A stretch of 50,216 nucleotides of DNA from assembly GCA_934699705.1 (NCBI GenBank), contig CAKUXD010000010.1, forward strand, positions 1 to 50,216. The letters run 5' to 3'. This document shows positions 16,812 through 23,990 of the stretch, piece after piece. The notes under the pieces were generated by a model, which was not told the DNA's origin, ran no database searches, and saw nothing but the letters and a program-made list of their open reading frames with translations. This DNA comes from an uncultured Candidatus Melainabacteria bacterium (GTDB lineage: Bacteria > Cyanobacteriota > Vampirovibrionia > Gastranaerophilales > Gastranaerophilaceae). A program made the position numbers and the translations under genes. Position 1 is the stretch's first letter. Each line of letters opens with the position of its first letter.

Positions 16812-16986
16812 AAAAGAACCCAAAAAGTTTTTAGGGATTATGTTTGATTGCTGTGGTGTATATGGTAGAATATACCAAAATAAAGAAGGTAACGCATACG
16901 TTGGTCGATGCCCTAAATGTATGCGAACAGTAAAAATCCGTATCGGAGAAGGTGGCATCGGACAAAGATTTTTTAGAGGACAATAA
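16795..16986 (+). CDS. Small conserved CxxC protein
   Basis: 63 residues. The core FDCCGVYGRIYQNKEGNAYVGRCPKCMRTVKIRIGEGGIGQRFF carries CC plus CPKC, a plausible zinc site. The ending GEGGxxQRFF resembles short conserved hypothetical proteins of cyanobacteria and planctomycetes; I know no function. It has a ribosome-binding site (AAGGA) within the end of the GHL10 gene, which it overlaps by 17 bases. Two bases separate its stop from the peptidase gene. Confidence 0.75.
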   Translation: MTDNDKKEPKKFLGIMFDCCGVYGRIYQNKEGNAYVGRCPKCMRTVKIRIGEGGIGQRFFRGQ

Positions 16987-16988
16987 CT

Positions 16989-18149
16989 ATGACAACATTA
17001 GAAAATTTAAGACAAAGCGAAGAATTAATTGACATTTTTTACAATTTAACAAGTATTCCATCACCATCTTTACACGAAGAAAAAGTCGTTGACTGGGTTA
17101 AAGAATACTGCCAAAAAGAAGGGTTAAACTTTGAAACAGACTCTTACAACAATGTCATAATCAAACTGCCTGCAACAGACAGTTCAAAGCCTTTAATGGC
17201 ATTATCATCACACATGGACGTTGTTGGAGATGATTCTCCAGTAATTCCGGTTTTAGAAGGTGATTTTATACACGCAAATAACAGAACTCTCGGTGGCGAT
17301 GATAAATTCGGAATGTCATCAGCTTTAAAATTATTAAAAGATATAAAAAATTCAGACATGAAGCATGGCGGACTTGAAGTGGTTTTTACTCGCGATGAAG
17401 AAAACGGCATGAGCGGAATACATAATTTTGATTTTAATAAATTAAATTCAAAATATGTCATTGTGTGTGATGCTGATGAATTTGGAGTTCTGCAAGTTTC
17501 TGGTGCAAGTTACTGCAACGGACATATCGAAATTTCTTGTAAAGGCGGACATTCAGGGATTGAAATTGCAGATAAAACTAAACCAAATGCAGCTAAATTA
17601 ATGGCAGAACTTTGCAATAATATTCCTCAAGGGGTTTACTACCAAGACGAAACTGGCGTTGTTACTTCTATTAATTTAGGCGGTATTAAAGCAGGCGATA
17701 TTAAAGTTACAAACGTATTAAATCCTTATGCTGAAGCAACATATTCTATCAGAAGCGCTGATTTAAGCAAAGAAAATGAGTTAATCTCTAAAATACAAGG
17801 GATAATTGAAGAATTTAATAAAAAATACGACGGAATTGCAAAAGCGACAGGCTCTTTTAAACAAAAAATGCCTGCATTTGAAAAATCAAATGATACCTAT
17901 ATTCCAGAAGTTTTTGAACGAACTGCAAAAAAATTAGGCGTAAAATACGCAATAAATTCTTTCCACGCTGGTGCCGAAACTCATATTTACTGCCAACATA
18001 AAAACGCAAAAGGCGAAACATTTATTCCATTTTTAATGGGACTTGCTGACCTTTATAATATGCACTCTGCAGAAGAAAAAATAGATTACAAAAGTTTCTT
18101 AAAAGGTTATGAATTACTTAAAGAATTTTTCTTCGAGTTCAACAAATAA
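16989..18149 (+). CDS. M20 metallopeptidase, PepT-like tripeptidase
   Basis: 386 residues of the M20 zinc peptidase family, most like PepT-like aminotripeptidases. Metal-site motifs are SSHMDVV (about residues 73-79), LGGDDKFG (about 101-108), TRDEENG (about 133-139) and CDADEFG; a final His lies in the FHAGAETHIYCQ region (about 325-336). The sequence GGHSGIEI marks the lid/dimerisation domain insert. It would release N-terminal residues from small peptides in the cytoplasm. The 3' end overlaps the convergent tmk gene by 36 bases. Confidence 0.9.
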   Translation: MTTLENLRQSEELIDIFYNLTSIPSPSLHEEKVVDWVKEYCQKEGLNFETDSYNNVIIKLPATDSSKPLMALSSHMDVVGDDSPVIPVLEGDFIHANNRTLGGDDKFGMSSALKLLKDIKNSDMKHGGLEVVFTRDEENGMSGIHNFDFNKLNSKYVIVCDADEFGVLQVSGASYCNGHIEISCKGGHSGIEIADKTKPNAAKLMAELCNNIPQGVYYQDETGVVTSINLGGIKAGDIKVTNVLNPYAEATYSIRSADLSKENELISKIQGIIEEFNKKYDGIAKATGSFKQKMPAFEKSNDTYIPEVFERTAKKLGVKYAINSFHAGAETHIYCQHKNAKGETFIPFLMGLADLYNMHSAEEKIDYKSFLKGYELLKEFFFEFNK

Positions 18150-18740
18150 ATCGACAACTTGATTATGAATATTTTCTATTGAATCAACAGAATTAATCAC
18201 TTTAACTCTGTTTGGTTCTTTTTGGGCTATTTTTAAATAACCCTGACGAACTCTTTCAAAAAATTCTCTACCCGCAGATTCCATTCTGTCCTTTACTTTA
18301 CCTACTCTAGTCATAGAAGTTTCTACATCTACGTCAAAAACTATTGTTAAATCAGGTTTTAAACCACTTGTTGCAATATTATTCAACATATCAATTTTTT
18401 CAACATCTAATTGTCTTCCATAACCTTGATATGCAAGCGATGAATCTGTATGTCTATCACTAATTACAATTTTACCTTGCTCTATGTTCTTACGAACAAT
18501 AATATCAACATTTTGAGCCCTATCAGCTAAAAATAAAAAAGATTCGCAAACTGAAGAAACCTCTCCATCATAATCTAATAACAATGAACGAATTTTTTCA
18601 CCTAAACCTTTACACCCAGGTTCTCTCGTTAAAACTACATCATAACCTTTTTCTTTTAAATATTCAGTTAATAATTTTATTTGAGTAGTTTTTCCACAAC
18701 CATCTGCACCCTCAAATGTAATAAATAAGCCTTTTTTCAT
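18114..18740 (-). CDS. tmk: Thymidylate kinase
   Basis: 208 residues from the ATG at 18740 (MKKGLFITFEGADGCGKTTQ). The longer open frame to 18806 would run through the rplA terminator, so the shorter start is used. TMK phosphorylates dTMP to dTDP. Seen are the P-loop GADGCGKT, the LTREPGC motif with the sugar/phosphate-binding Arg, the DRHTDSSLAYQGYGRQ segment (the DR(Y/H/F) motif followed by the dTMP-contact loop) and the C-terminal lid region. The last 36 bases overlap pepT on the other strand. Confidence 0.95.
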   Translation of the reverse strand: MKKGLFITFEGADGCGKTTQIKLLTEYLKEKGYDVVLTREPGCKGLGEKIRSLLLDYDGEVSSVCESFLFLADRAQNVDIIVRKNIEQGKIVISDRHTDSSLAYQGYGRQLDVEKIDMLNNIATSGLKPDLTIVFDVDVETSMTRVGKVKDRMESAGREFFERVRQGYLKIAQKEPNRVKVINSVDSIENIHNQVVDLFVELEEKFFK

Positions 18741-18764
18741 GTTAATATCCTTAATTAAATTATT

Positions 18765-18790
18765 AAAAAAGGCGTGGCTTACGCCACGCC
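18765..18790 (-). terminator. Rho-independent terminator after rplA
   Basis: Minus strand: GGCGTGGC and GCCACGCC around a four-base loop, followed by TTTTTT. It sits 16 bp downstream of the rplA stop and ends the ribosomal-protein transcript ahead of tmk. Confidence 0.85.
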
Positions 18791-18806
18791 TAAAAAATTT
18801 CATCAA

Positions 18807-19535
18807 CTATGCGCCAATGTATTCTTTAACTTCTGTTGCTAAAGATTTTGTATCTAATTTGATACCAGGACCCATTGTTGTTGATAAGTATGCAGATTTA
18901 ATGTATGTACCTTTTGATGAAGCAGGTTTTGCTTTGATAATCGCTTCTGCTAATGTTGCATAGTTTTTCATTAAATCTTCAACGCTGAATTGAACTTTAC
19001 CGATAGGACAGTGAATCATACCTTGTTTATCAGCACGAAATTCAACTTTACCAGCTTTTGCATCTTTAACAGCCTTGCCAACTTCTAATGTTACAGTACC
19101 AGTTTTAGGGTTTGGCATCAAGCCTTTTGGACCTAATACACGACCTAATTTACCTAACATACCCATACAATCTGGAGTTGCAATTAAAGTATCAAATTCA
19201 AACCAACCTTTGTCGATTTTATCAATGATATCTTCTGTTCCTGCAAAGTCTGCACCTGCTGCCAATGCTTCGTCAACTTTGTTACCTTTTGCGATAACAC
19301 AAACTCTAACTGTTTTACCTAAACCTGCTGGTAATACAGTTGTTGAACGAATTTGTTGATCAGCGTGTTTTACTTCAATACCTAATCTCATGTGGCATTC
19401 TACTGTTTCATTAAATTTTGAAACCGCTTCTGAGATTTCTTTTAATTTTTTTAATGCTTCAATACCTGTTGATGGTTGTTCAAAACCTTCCAACAACTCT
19501 TGCATTTTTTGTTGTTTTTTTGTTAATTTTGACAT
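18807..19535 (-). CDS. rplA: 50S ribosomal protein L1
   Basis: 242 residues. L1 family blocks: RSTTVLPAGLGKTVRVCV, DTLIATPDCMGMLGKLGRVLGPKGLMPNPKTGTVT, and the C-terminal KGTYIKSAYLSTTMGPGI. L1 binds 23S rRNA at the L1 stalk and often represses its own operon. It follows rplK, and a hairpin (19549-19580) precedes it. Confidence 0.98.
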   Translation of the reverse strand: MSKLTKKQQKMQELLEGFEQPSTGIEALKKLKEISEAVSKFNETVECHMRLGIEVKHADQQIRSTTVLPAGLGKTVRVCVIAKGNKVDEALAAGADFAGTEDIIDKIDKGWFEFDTLIATPDCMGMLGKLGRVLGPKGLMPNPKTGTVTLEVGKAVKDAKAGKVEFRADKQGMIHCPIGKVQFSVEDLMKNYATLAEAIIKAKPASSKGTYIKSAYLSTTMGPGIKLDTKSLATEVKEYIGA

Positions 19536-19548
19536 AATTTTTTCCTTT

Positions 19549-19580
19549 CGTGGTAGTAACGGACTTTCGTCCTTCCATAC
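19549..19580 (-). promoter_or_regulatory. Hairpin leader before rplA (possible L1-binding operator)
   Basis: Minus-strand RNA TATGGAAGGAC-GAAA-GTCCGTTACTACCACG: inner stem GGAC/GTCC with a GAAA tetraloop and outer TGG/CCA pair. It closely resembles the hairpin before rplK (20032-20060), including TGG-AAGG and GTTA(C/T)TACCAC. Structural resemblance to the L1 rRNA site is an inference. Confidence 0.5.
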
Positions 19581-19592
19581 TTAACTGTACTA

Positions 19593-20018
19593 TTACTGTT
19601 TAACAGTAACACCCATAGCTCTGCAAGAACCTTTTATCATTTCTACAGCAGCTTCCATTGTTGTTGCATTCAAGTCGTTCATTTTAATTTTTGCGATTTC
19701 TTCAAGTTGTTCTTGAGTTATTTCTGCAACTTTTGTTTTATTAGGTACAGCTGATCCTTTAGGAATGTTTAAAATTTTCTTAATTAAAACAGGAGCTGGA
19801 GGTGATTTTGTCACGAATGTAAAACTTCTGTCTTCATAAACATCAATAACTACCGGAATAATGTAGCCTGCTTGTGATTCAGTTTTTGCGTTGAATTGTT
19901 TGCAGAAATCCATGATGTTTACACCATGTTGACCTAATGCTGGACCAACTGGAGGTGATGGATTTGCTTTTCCGGCTTCAATTTGAAGTTTGATTTTTCC
20001 TACTACTTTTTTTGCCAT
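19593..20018 (-). CDS. rplK: 50S ribosomal protein L11
   Basis: 141 residues. L11 hallmark sequence: KIKLQIEAGKANPSPPVGPALGQHGVNIMDFCKQFNAKT (residues 6-44), followed by PPAPVLIKK and EAAVEMIKGSCRAMGVTV. L11 binds the GTPase-associated region of 23S rRNA. The order secE-nusG-rplK-rplA is the standard bacterial layout. Confidence 0.98.
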   Translation of the reverse strand: MAKKVVGKIKLQIEAGKANPSPPVGPALGQHGVNIMDFCKQFNAKTESQAGYIIPVVIDVYEDRSFTFVTKSPPAPVLIKKILNIPKGSAVPNKTKVAEITQEQLEEIAKIKMNDLNATTMEAAVEMIKGSCRAMGVTVKQ

Positions 20019-20031
20019 GTTTTGTCCTTTC

Positions 20032-20060
20032 TGTGGTAATAACGGGATACCCCTTCCACA
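20032..20060 (-). promoter_or_regulatory. Hairpin leader before rplK
   Basis: Minus-strand TGTGGAAGGGGTATCCCG-TTATTACCACA: outer stem TGTGG/CCACA, inner GGGG/CCC(G). It lies 15 bases upstream of the rplK ATG and is similar to the element before rplA. A possible autoregulatory site. Confidence 0.5.
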
Positions 20061-20087
20061 ATTTACTTAGTTTAAGCTTTCGCTTTA

Positions 20088-20852
20088 TTATAATTTTTGA
20101 ATTTGTTTGTATTCTAATTCTACTGGAGTTTCACGACCAAAGATTGATACGTTTGCTCTTAATTTAGCCTTATCAGGATATACTTCTGTAATATCACCAA
20201 CAAAGTCTGCAAATGGACCTGCAATAATCTTAACTTTATCGCCGGCCTTAACGTCAAGTTCAATTCTTTGTGGAGCGTCTGTTGTTGCTCTACCTAGAAC
20301 TTTCTTAATCTCACTATCTCTTGCTGGGATAGGTTTTTTAGCTGAACCTACAAAACGAGTTACACCAGCTGTATGTCTTACTACATACCAACTGTCTTCG
20401 TCCATTATCATTTCTACTAAAACATATCCTGGAAATACTTTTTCGTCTTTTTCTGTTTTTTTACCAGCTTTTACCTGAGTAATTGTTTTTTGTGGTACTT
20501 CTACTCTGAAGATTTTTTCAGTCATATTCATATATTCAATACGTTTTTCTAAGTTTACTTTAACTTTATTTTCGTATCCTGAATATGTATTCACAATATA
20601 CCAACGTTTTTCTGGAGCTTTTGCTGGTTTTATATTCTCAACTTCTGAAACTTCTTCTGTTGAAACTTCTGAAATTTCTTCTTTTACTTTTTTAGTACGT
20701 GGCTTAGATGCTTTTTTTGTTGTTTCTTTTTTTGCTTTTCTAGCTTTTGAAGGAACACCTTCGCCAACTACTATATCGCCAACTAAATCTCTGTTAGCTT
20801 TAACAACTTCTGCACTTTCGTCCATAAATAATTCTTTGTCTTTTTCTGCCAT
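20088..20852 (-). CDS. nusG: Transcription antitermination factor NusG with N-terminal extension
   Basis: 254 residues. The first ~80 are Lys/Glu-rich and low-complexity, then the NusG N-terminal domain begins at KRWYIVNTYSGYENKVKVNLEKRIEYMNM. The VPGYVLVEM-type core is seen as FPGYVLVEMIMDEDSWYVVRHTAGVTRFVG. The C-terminal KOW domain reads KAGDKVKIIAGPFADFVGDITEVYPDKAKLRANVSIFGRETPVELEYKQIQKL. NusG links RNA polymerase to ribosomes or Rho. The extension is unusual for NusG, which is commonly about 180 residues. Confidence 0.97.
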   Translation of the reverse strand: MAEKDKELFMDESAEVVKANRDLVGDIVVGEGVPSKARKAKKETTKKASKPRTKKVKEEISEVSTEEVSEVENIKPAKAPEKRWYIVNTYSGYENKVKVNLEKRIEYMNMTEKIFRVEVPQKTITQVKAGKKTEKDEKVFPGYVLVEMIMDEDSWYVVRHTAGVTRFVGSAKKPIPARDSEIKKVLGRATTDAPQRIELDVKAGDKVKIIAGPFADFVGDITEVYPDKAKLRANVSIFGRETPVELEYKQIQKL

Positions 20853-20867
20853 TGTTTATATTCTTCC

Positions 20868-21068
20868 TTAACTATTTGGGATTAGTCCTAAAACTGATTT
20901 AAAAATAATGTCCATTAAATACACTGCAACAGTAAAAAAAGTAACAATAACAATAACAAAAATTGTTTCTGCTATAACTTGTTGTTTTTCTGGCCAATTG
21001 ATTTTACCACATTCGGCACGAACACCTTTGAAGTACGTAACCATTGCTTGTATCATTTCATTATTCAT
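20868..21068 (-). CDS. secE: Protein translocase subunit SecE
   Basis: 66 residues with one C-terminal transmembrane segment, as in most bacterial SecE. The KGVRAECGKINWPEKQQVIAETIFVIVIV stretch contains the conserved WP followed by 'T' region at the membrane start. SecE stabilises the SecY channel. Between tRNA-Trp and nusG, the usual position. Confidence 0.95.
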   Translation of the reverse strand: MNNEMIQAMVTYFKGVRAECGKINWPEKQQVIAETIFVIVIVTFFTVAVYLMDIIFKSVLGLIPNS

Positions 21069-21093
21069 TTATTTTTCCTTTTTTTATATAACT

Positions 21094-21166
21094 CGCGCCC
21101 TGAAGGACTCGAACCCTCGACATCCGGTTTTGGAGACCGACGTTCTACCAACTGAACTAAAGGCGC
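21094..21166 (-). tRNA. tRNA-Trp (anticodon CCA)
   Basis: The minus strand folds as a cloverleaf. The acceptor stem is seven base pairs (GCGCCTT with AGGGCGC, one G-U), D arm has AGTTGGTAGA, anticodon loop CTCCAAA (CCA), and T arm GAGGG-TTCGAGT-CCTTC. Discriminator base G; CCA is not encoded. Its position between rpmG and secE is usual for tRNA-Trp. Confidence 0.93.
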
Positions 21167-21191
21167 TTATTATATTTAATTGTCTTGTTTT

Positions 21192-21264
21192 GCGCTTTTT
21201 TCAGTTGGTAGAACTTAATCTAACTGACGTGAGGTAAACCCTACTAAGCAACTGAATAAAGCAC
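21192..21264 (-). other. Long hairpin between rpmG and tRNA-Trp, tRNA-like arms
   Basis: Minus strand: GTGCTTTATTCAGTTG (21264-21249) pairs over 16 positions (one A-A mismatch, one G-U) with CAACTGAAAAAAGCGC (21207-21192), with a 41-base loop region that extends through GTAG/CTAC. The 3' arm is also complementary to the 5' part of the tRNA-Trp gene (GCGCCTTT-AGTTCAGTTGGTAGAAC), which follows 25 bases later. See findings. Confidence 0.55.
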
Positions 21265-21277
21265 TCATTTAAAAGCA

Positions 21278-21445
21278 CTATTTTGTTTCTTTATGAGAAG
21301 TGTGTTTTTGGCATCTTGGACAATATTTGTTCAATTCCATTCTTTCTTTGCTTGTTTTTTTGTTTTTAACTGTTGTGTAGTTTCTTTCTTTGCATTCTTC
21401 ACAAGCTAAAACTACCATTTTGTCAACTCTACCTTTAATGCCCAT
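21278..21445 (-). CDS. rpmG: 50S ribosomal protein L33
   Basis: 55 residues, read from the minus strand (MGIKGRVDKMVVLACEECK). Characteristic features are CEECKERNYTTVKNKK and the second zinc ribbon pair CPRC followed by KHTSHKETK. The four cysteines (CxxC, CxxC) are the zinc-binding form. It is the first gene of the rpmG-tRNA-Trp-secE-nusG-rplKA block. Confidence 0.95.
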   Translation of the reverse strand: MGIKGRVDKMVVLACEECKERNYTTVKNKKTSKERMELNKYCPRCQKHTSHKETK

Positions 21446-21482
21446 TTTTATTTCCTTTTCTAATAAAATGTTACCTATTAAA

Positions 21483-21513
21483 ATAGAATGTGTTTCTCAA
21501 AATCACATTCTAT
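21483..21513 (-). repeat. Inverted repeat upstream of rpmG
   Basis: ATAGAATGTG and CACATTCTAT, perfect 10-bp arms around 11 bases, followed on the minus strand by TTTT. Could be a weak terminator after the upstream small gene or a 5' UTR hairpin. Confidence 0.5.
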
Positions 21514-21575
21514 CCTAAATTATATTATAATTTTATAACAAACAAAATAAATTGCAAATAATTTATTACGTAATA

Positions 21576-21917
21576 TTATTCATTTCTTTCCGCTTCTTCA
21601 AAATCTACTTTTTGCGCATCAATCCAAGTCAACATTAATTCTTCTCTTACGCCTGATTTATTCAACCATTTTGGAATAAACTTTGTATCTGCCCCCAATG
21701 AACCAGACAACAAAGTGCCATCTTCAATTAAAAAACAAGCATCAGAAATACCAATACGAATAAACAAATGAGGATCTTTCAATTTTGAAGGTTCCATTGT
21801 AACTCGTAAATTATTATATCTTGAATAATTGATAGCCCCTCTGTTATAAGAGTCAGACTGTTGATCAATAATAAATTCTCTAATCATATTTTCATATCTA
21901 TTCAATGTATAACTCAT
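21576..21917 (-). CDS. Conserved protein of unknown function
   Basis: 113 residues, last gene of the ZorAB-like/DUF711 operon, starting 15 bases after the DUF711 stop with a ribosome-binding site GGAGG in that gap. The sequence runs from MSYTLNRYENMIREFI to a charged C-terminus. It has RVTMEPSKLKDPHLFIRIGISDACFLIEDG, which looks like a beta-rich core; no membrane segment, no cysteine cluster. I recognise no family. Confidence 0.6.
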   Translation of the reverse strand: MSYTLNRYENMIREFIIDQQSDSYNRGAINYSRYNNLRVTMEPSKLKDPHLFIRIGISDACFLIEDGTLLSGSLGADTKFIPKWLNKSGVREELMLTWIDAQKVDFEEAERNE

Positions 21918-21932
21918 TCAAACCTCCATATA

Positions 21933-23300
21933 TTAATTATTTAAAGAATGAATTGGGGCAGGAATTCTACCACCTCTATTTACAAAAATTTCAGAAGACA
22001 AATTACCAACCTCCATAATTGGAGCTTCACCTAAAAGTCCACCATAAACTGCAACCTCACCGACTTTTTTATTTGGGACTGGAATAATTCTTACGGCTGT
22101 TGTCTTTTTATTTATCATACCTATTGCCATTTCATCTGCAATAATACCTGCAATAGTAGAATTTGGCGTATTTCCAGGAATAGCAATCATATCTAAGCCA
22201 ACTGAGCAAACAGATGTCATAGCTTCTAATTTATCAAAAGTTAAATGACCATTTGTTGTTGCCTCAATCATTCCAGCATCTTCTGAAACAGGTATAAATG
22301 CACCACTTAACCCTCCAACATGAGAACTTGCCATAATTCCACCTTTTTTAACTGCATCATTAAGCATTGCTAAAGCTGCAGTTGTACCGTGTGCGCCTGC
22401 ATGTTGTAACCCCATCGCTTTAAAAATACCCGCTACACTATCACCCTCAGCAGGAGTTGGAGCCAAAGATAAATCAATAACTCCAAACGGAATATCCAAT
22501 CTATTTGCTAATTTTCTACCTATTAATTCTCCAGTAGTTGTGATTTTAAAAGCGATTTTCTTAATAGTATTTGCAACTTCACTTAAATCTGCGTTCTTAG
22601 GTAAACTTTCAACCGCAGCCATTACAACTCCAGGCCCAGAGACACCAACGTTCAAAGCACATTCTGGTTCAGAATATCCTGTAAATGCCCCCGCCATAAA
22701 TGGATTATCATTTGGCGCGTTACAGAAACAAACTAATTTTGCTGCACCTAAACCGTCTTTATCCGCGGTCAATTCAGCCGATTTTTTAATAATATCAGCC
22801 ATTTTTAAAACGGCATTCATATTAATACCAGCCTTTGAACTTGCAACATTTACTGACGAACAAATATAATCTGTACATGCCAAAGCCTCAGGAATACTTT
22901 CAATCAGGGCAGAATCACCTTTTGTGCAACCTTTTTCAACAAGAGCAGAAAACCCACCTATAAAGTTTACGTTAACTTCTTTTGCAGTATCATCTAAGAC
23001 TTTCGCCAATTTTACATAATCAAAATTTTTACAAGATTCACCCAATATTGATGCAGGAGTTATCGCAATACGTTTATTGATAATTGGAATAGAATATTCG
23101 TCTTCTAATTCGTTTGCATATTGATATAAATTTTTAGCATATTTTATGATTTTATTATGAACATTCGCATAAACTCTTTCTGCATCATCAGAAATACAAT
23201 CACGTAAACTCAAAGACATCGTAACAGTACGAATATCTAAGTGATGCAATTTAATCATATTAATAGTTTCAAGAATTTGTTGTTCATTATTTAGATTCAT
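21933..23300 (-). CDS. DUF711 (PFL-like, UPF0210) family protein
   Basis: 455 residues from the ATG at 23300 (MNLNNEQQILETINMIKLHHLDIRTVTMSLSLRDC), the family start; the frame is open farther upstream inside the OmpA-like gene. Matches UPF0210: RIAITPASILGESC, NFIGGFSALVEKGCTKGDSALIESIPEAL, CNAPNDNPFMAGAFTGYSEPECALNVGVSGPGVV, LQHAGAHGTTAALAMLNDAVKKGG, GLSGAFIPVSEDAGMI. The enzyme role is unknown; structure and sequence relate it remotely to pyruvate formate-lyase-like folds. Its start overlaps the OmpA-like gene by 14 bases, so it is translated from the same transcript. Confidence 0.88.
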   Translation of the reverse strand: MNLNNEQQILETINMIKLHHLDIRTVTMSLSLRDCISDDAERVYANVHNKIIKYAKNLYQYANELEDEYSIPIINKRIAITPASILGESCKNFDYVKLAKVLDDTAKEVNVNFIGGFSALVEKGCTKGDSALIESIPEALACTDYICSSVNVASSKAGINMNAVLKMADIIKKSAELTADKDGLGAAKLVCFCNAPNDNPFMAGAFTGYSEPECALNVGVSGPGVVMAAVESLPKNADLSEVANTIKKIAFKITTTGELIGRKLANRLDIPFGVIDLSLAPTPAEGDSVAGIFKAMGLQHAGAHGTTAALAMLNDAVKKGGIMASSHVGGLSGAFIPVSEDAGMIEATTNGHLTFDKLEAMTSVCSVGLDMIAIPGNTPNSTIAGIIADEMAIGMINKKTTAVRIIPVPNKKVGEVAVYGGLLGEAPIMEVGNLSSEIFVNRGGRIPAPIHSLNN

Positions 23301-23988
23301 TTTTACCCAACCCCATAAAATCTTGCAAATTTGAGTTTTTAACAACTAATTTCAACTCTACACGTCTACTTTTTGCAAAATCTTCTTTTCCGTCAACCAA
23401 AACTGGTTCTGAAAAACTTTTGCCTTCAACTAAAAGCATTTTATATAATTTTTCGCTATATGATTTATTATAAGGTGTGAAGAAAATAAATTTTGCAACT
23501 TCGTTTGCCCTTTTTGTTGATAATTCCATATTTTTAATAAATTGTAAGTCCTTAGAATTTACACCTGCGAAGGATTGAGAATCAGTATGACCCTGGATAA
23601 CAATATTTACAACTTTATCAGCGACTTTTGGATTATCATAAACTGCGTTTATATAAACAGGCATGAATTTATTTAAAAACTCACGACCGTTGTCAGATAA
23701 CTCATAACTACCTAATTCAAACAACTGCAAATCAGAAAGTTTAACATCGCCTGTCATCATATCAATTTGAGCATCAATATTTTTTTCTTTTAAATTTTTA
23801 GCTAACTCTGACGCAACTTCACTTTTAATTTTTTGCTCTTGCAATTTTGCTTGAGAAAATCCTGTCATAGCCAAAACAAATAGCACAATAAAGATTACAG
23901 ACAAACCTAAAAGTAAGTCCGTCATCGTAATCCAAAATACATTTTCTTGAACATCATTATTTGAATTTGTTAATCTTGTTCTCATCAT
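23287..23988 (-). CDS. MotB/OmpA-like stator protein (ZorB-like)
   Basis: 233 residues. One N-terminal transmembrane segment (about residues 17-42) contains VFWITMTDLLLGLSVIFIVLF with an Asp near its start, the expected proton-carrying residue of MotB-, TolR- and ZorB-type proteins. A coiled linker (about 45-75) leads to an OmpA peptidoglycan-binding domain: VVNIVIQGHTDSQSF, then LSTKRANEVAKFIF and SRRVELKLV. Two bases separate it from the MotA/ExbB-like gene, the arrangement of a stator pair. It overlaps DUF711 by 14 bases. This pair differs from the flagellar-type MotAB at 43757-45656. Confidence 0.8.
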   Translation of the reverse strand: MMRTRLTNSNNDVQENVFWITMTDLLLGLSVIFIVLFVLAMTGFSQAKLQEQKIKSEVASELAKNLKEKNIDAQIDMMTGDVKLSDLQLFELGSYELSDNGREFLNKFMPVYINAVYDNPKVADKVVNIVIQGHTDSQSFAGVNSKDLQFIKNMELSTKRANEVAKFIFFTPYNKSYSEKLYKMLLVEGKSFSEPVLVDGKEDFAKSRRVELKLVVKNSNLQDFMGLGKNESK

Positions 23989-23990
23989 AT

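Noticed and set aside
21192..21264. Second tRNA gene on either strand
   Set aside because: The 7-bp acceptor-like ends pair, but no D, anticodon and T arms of proper size can be formed.
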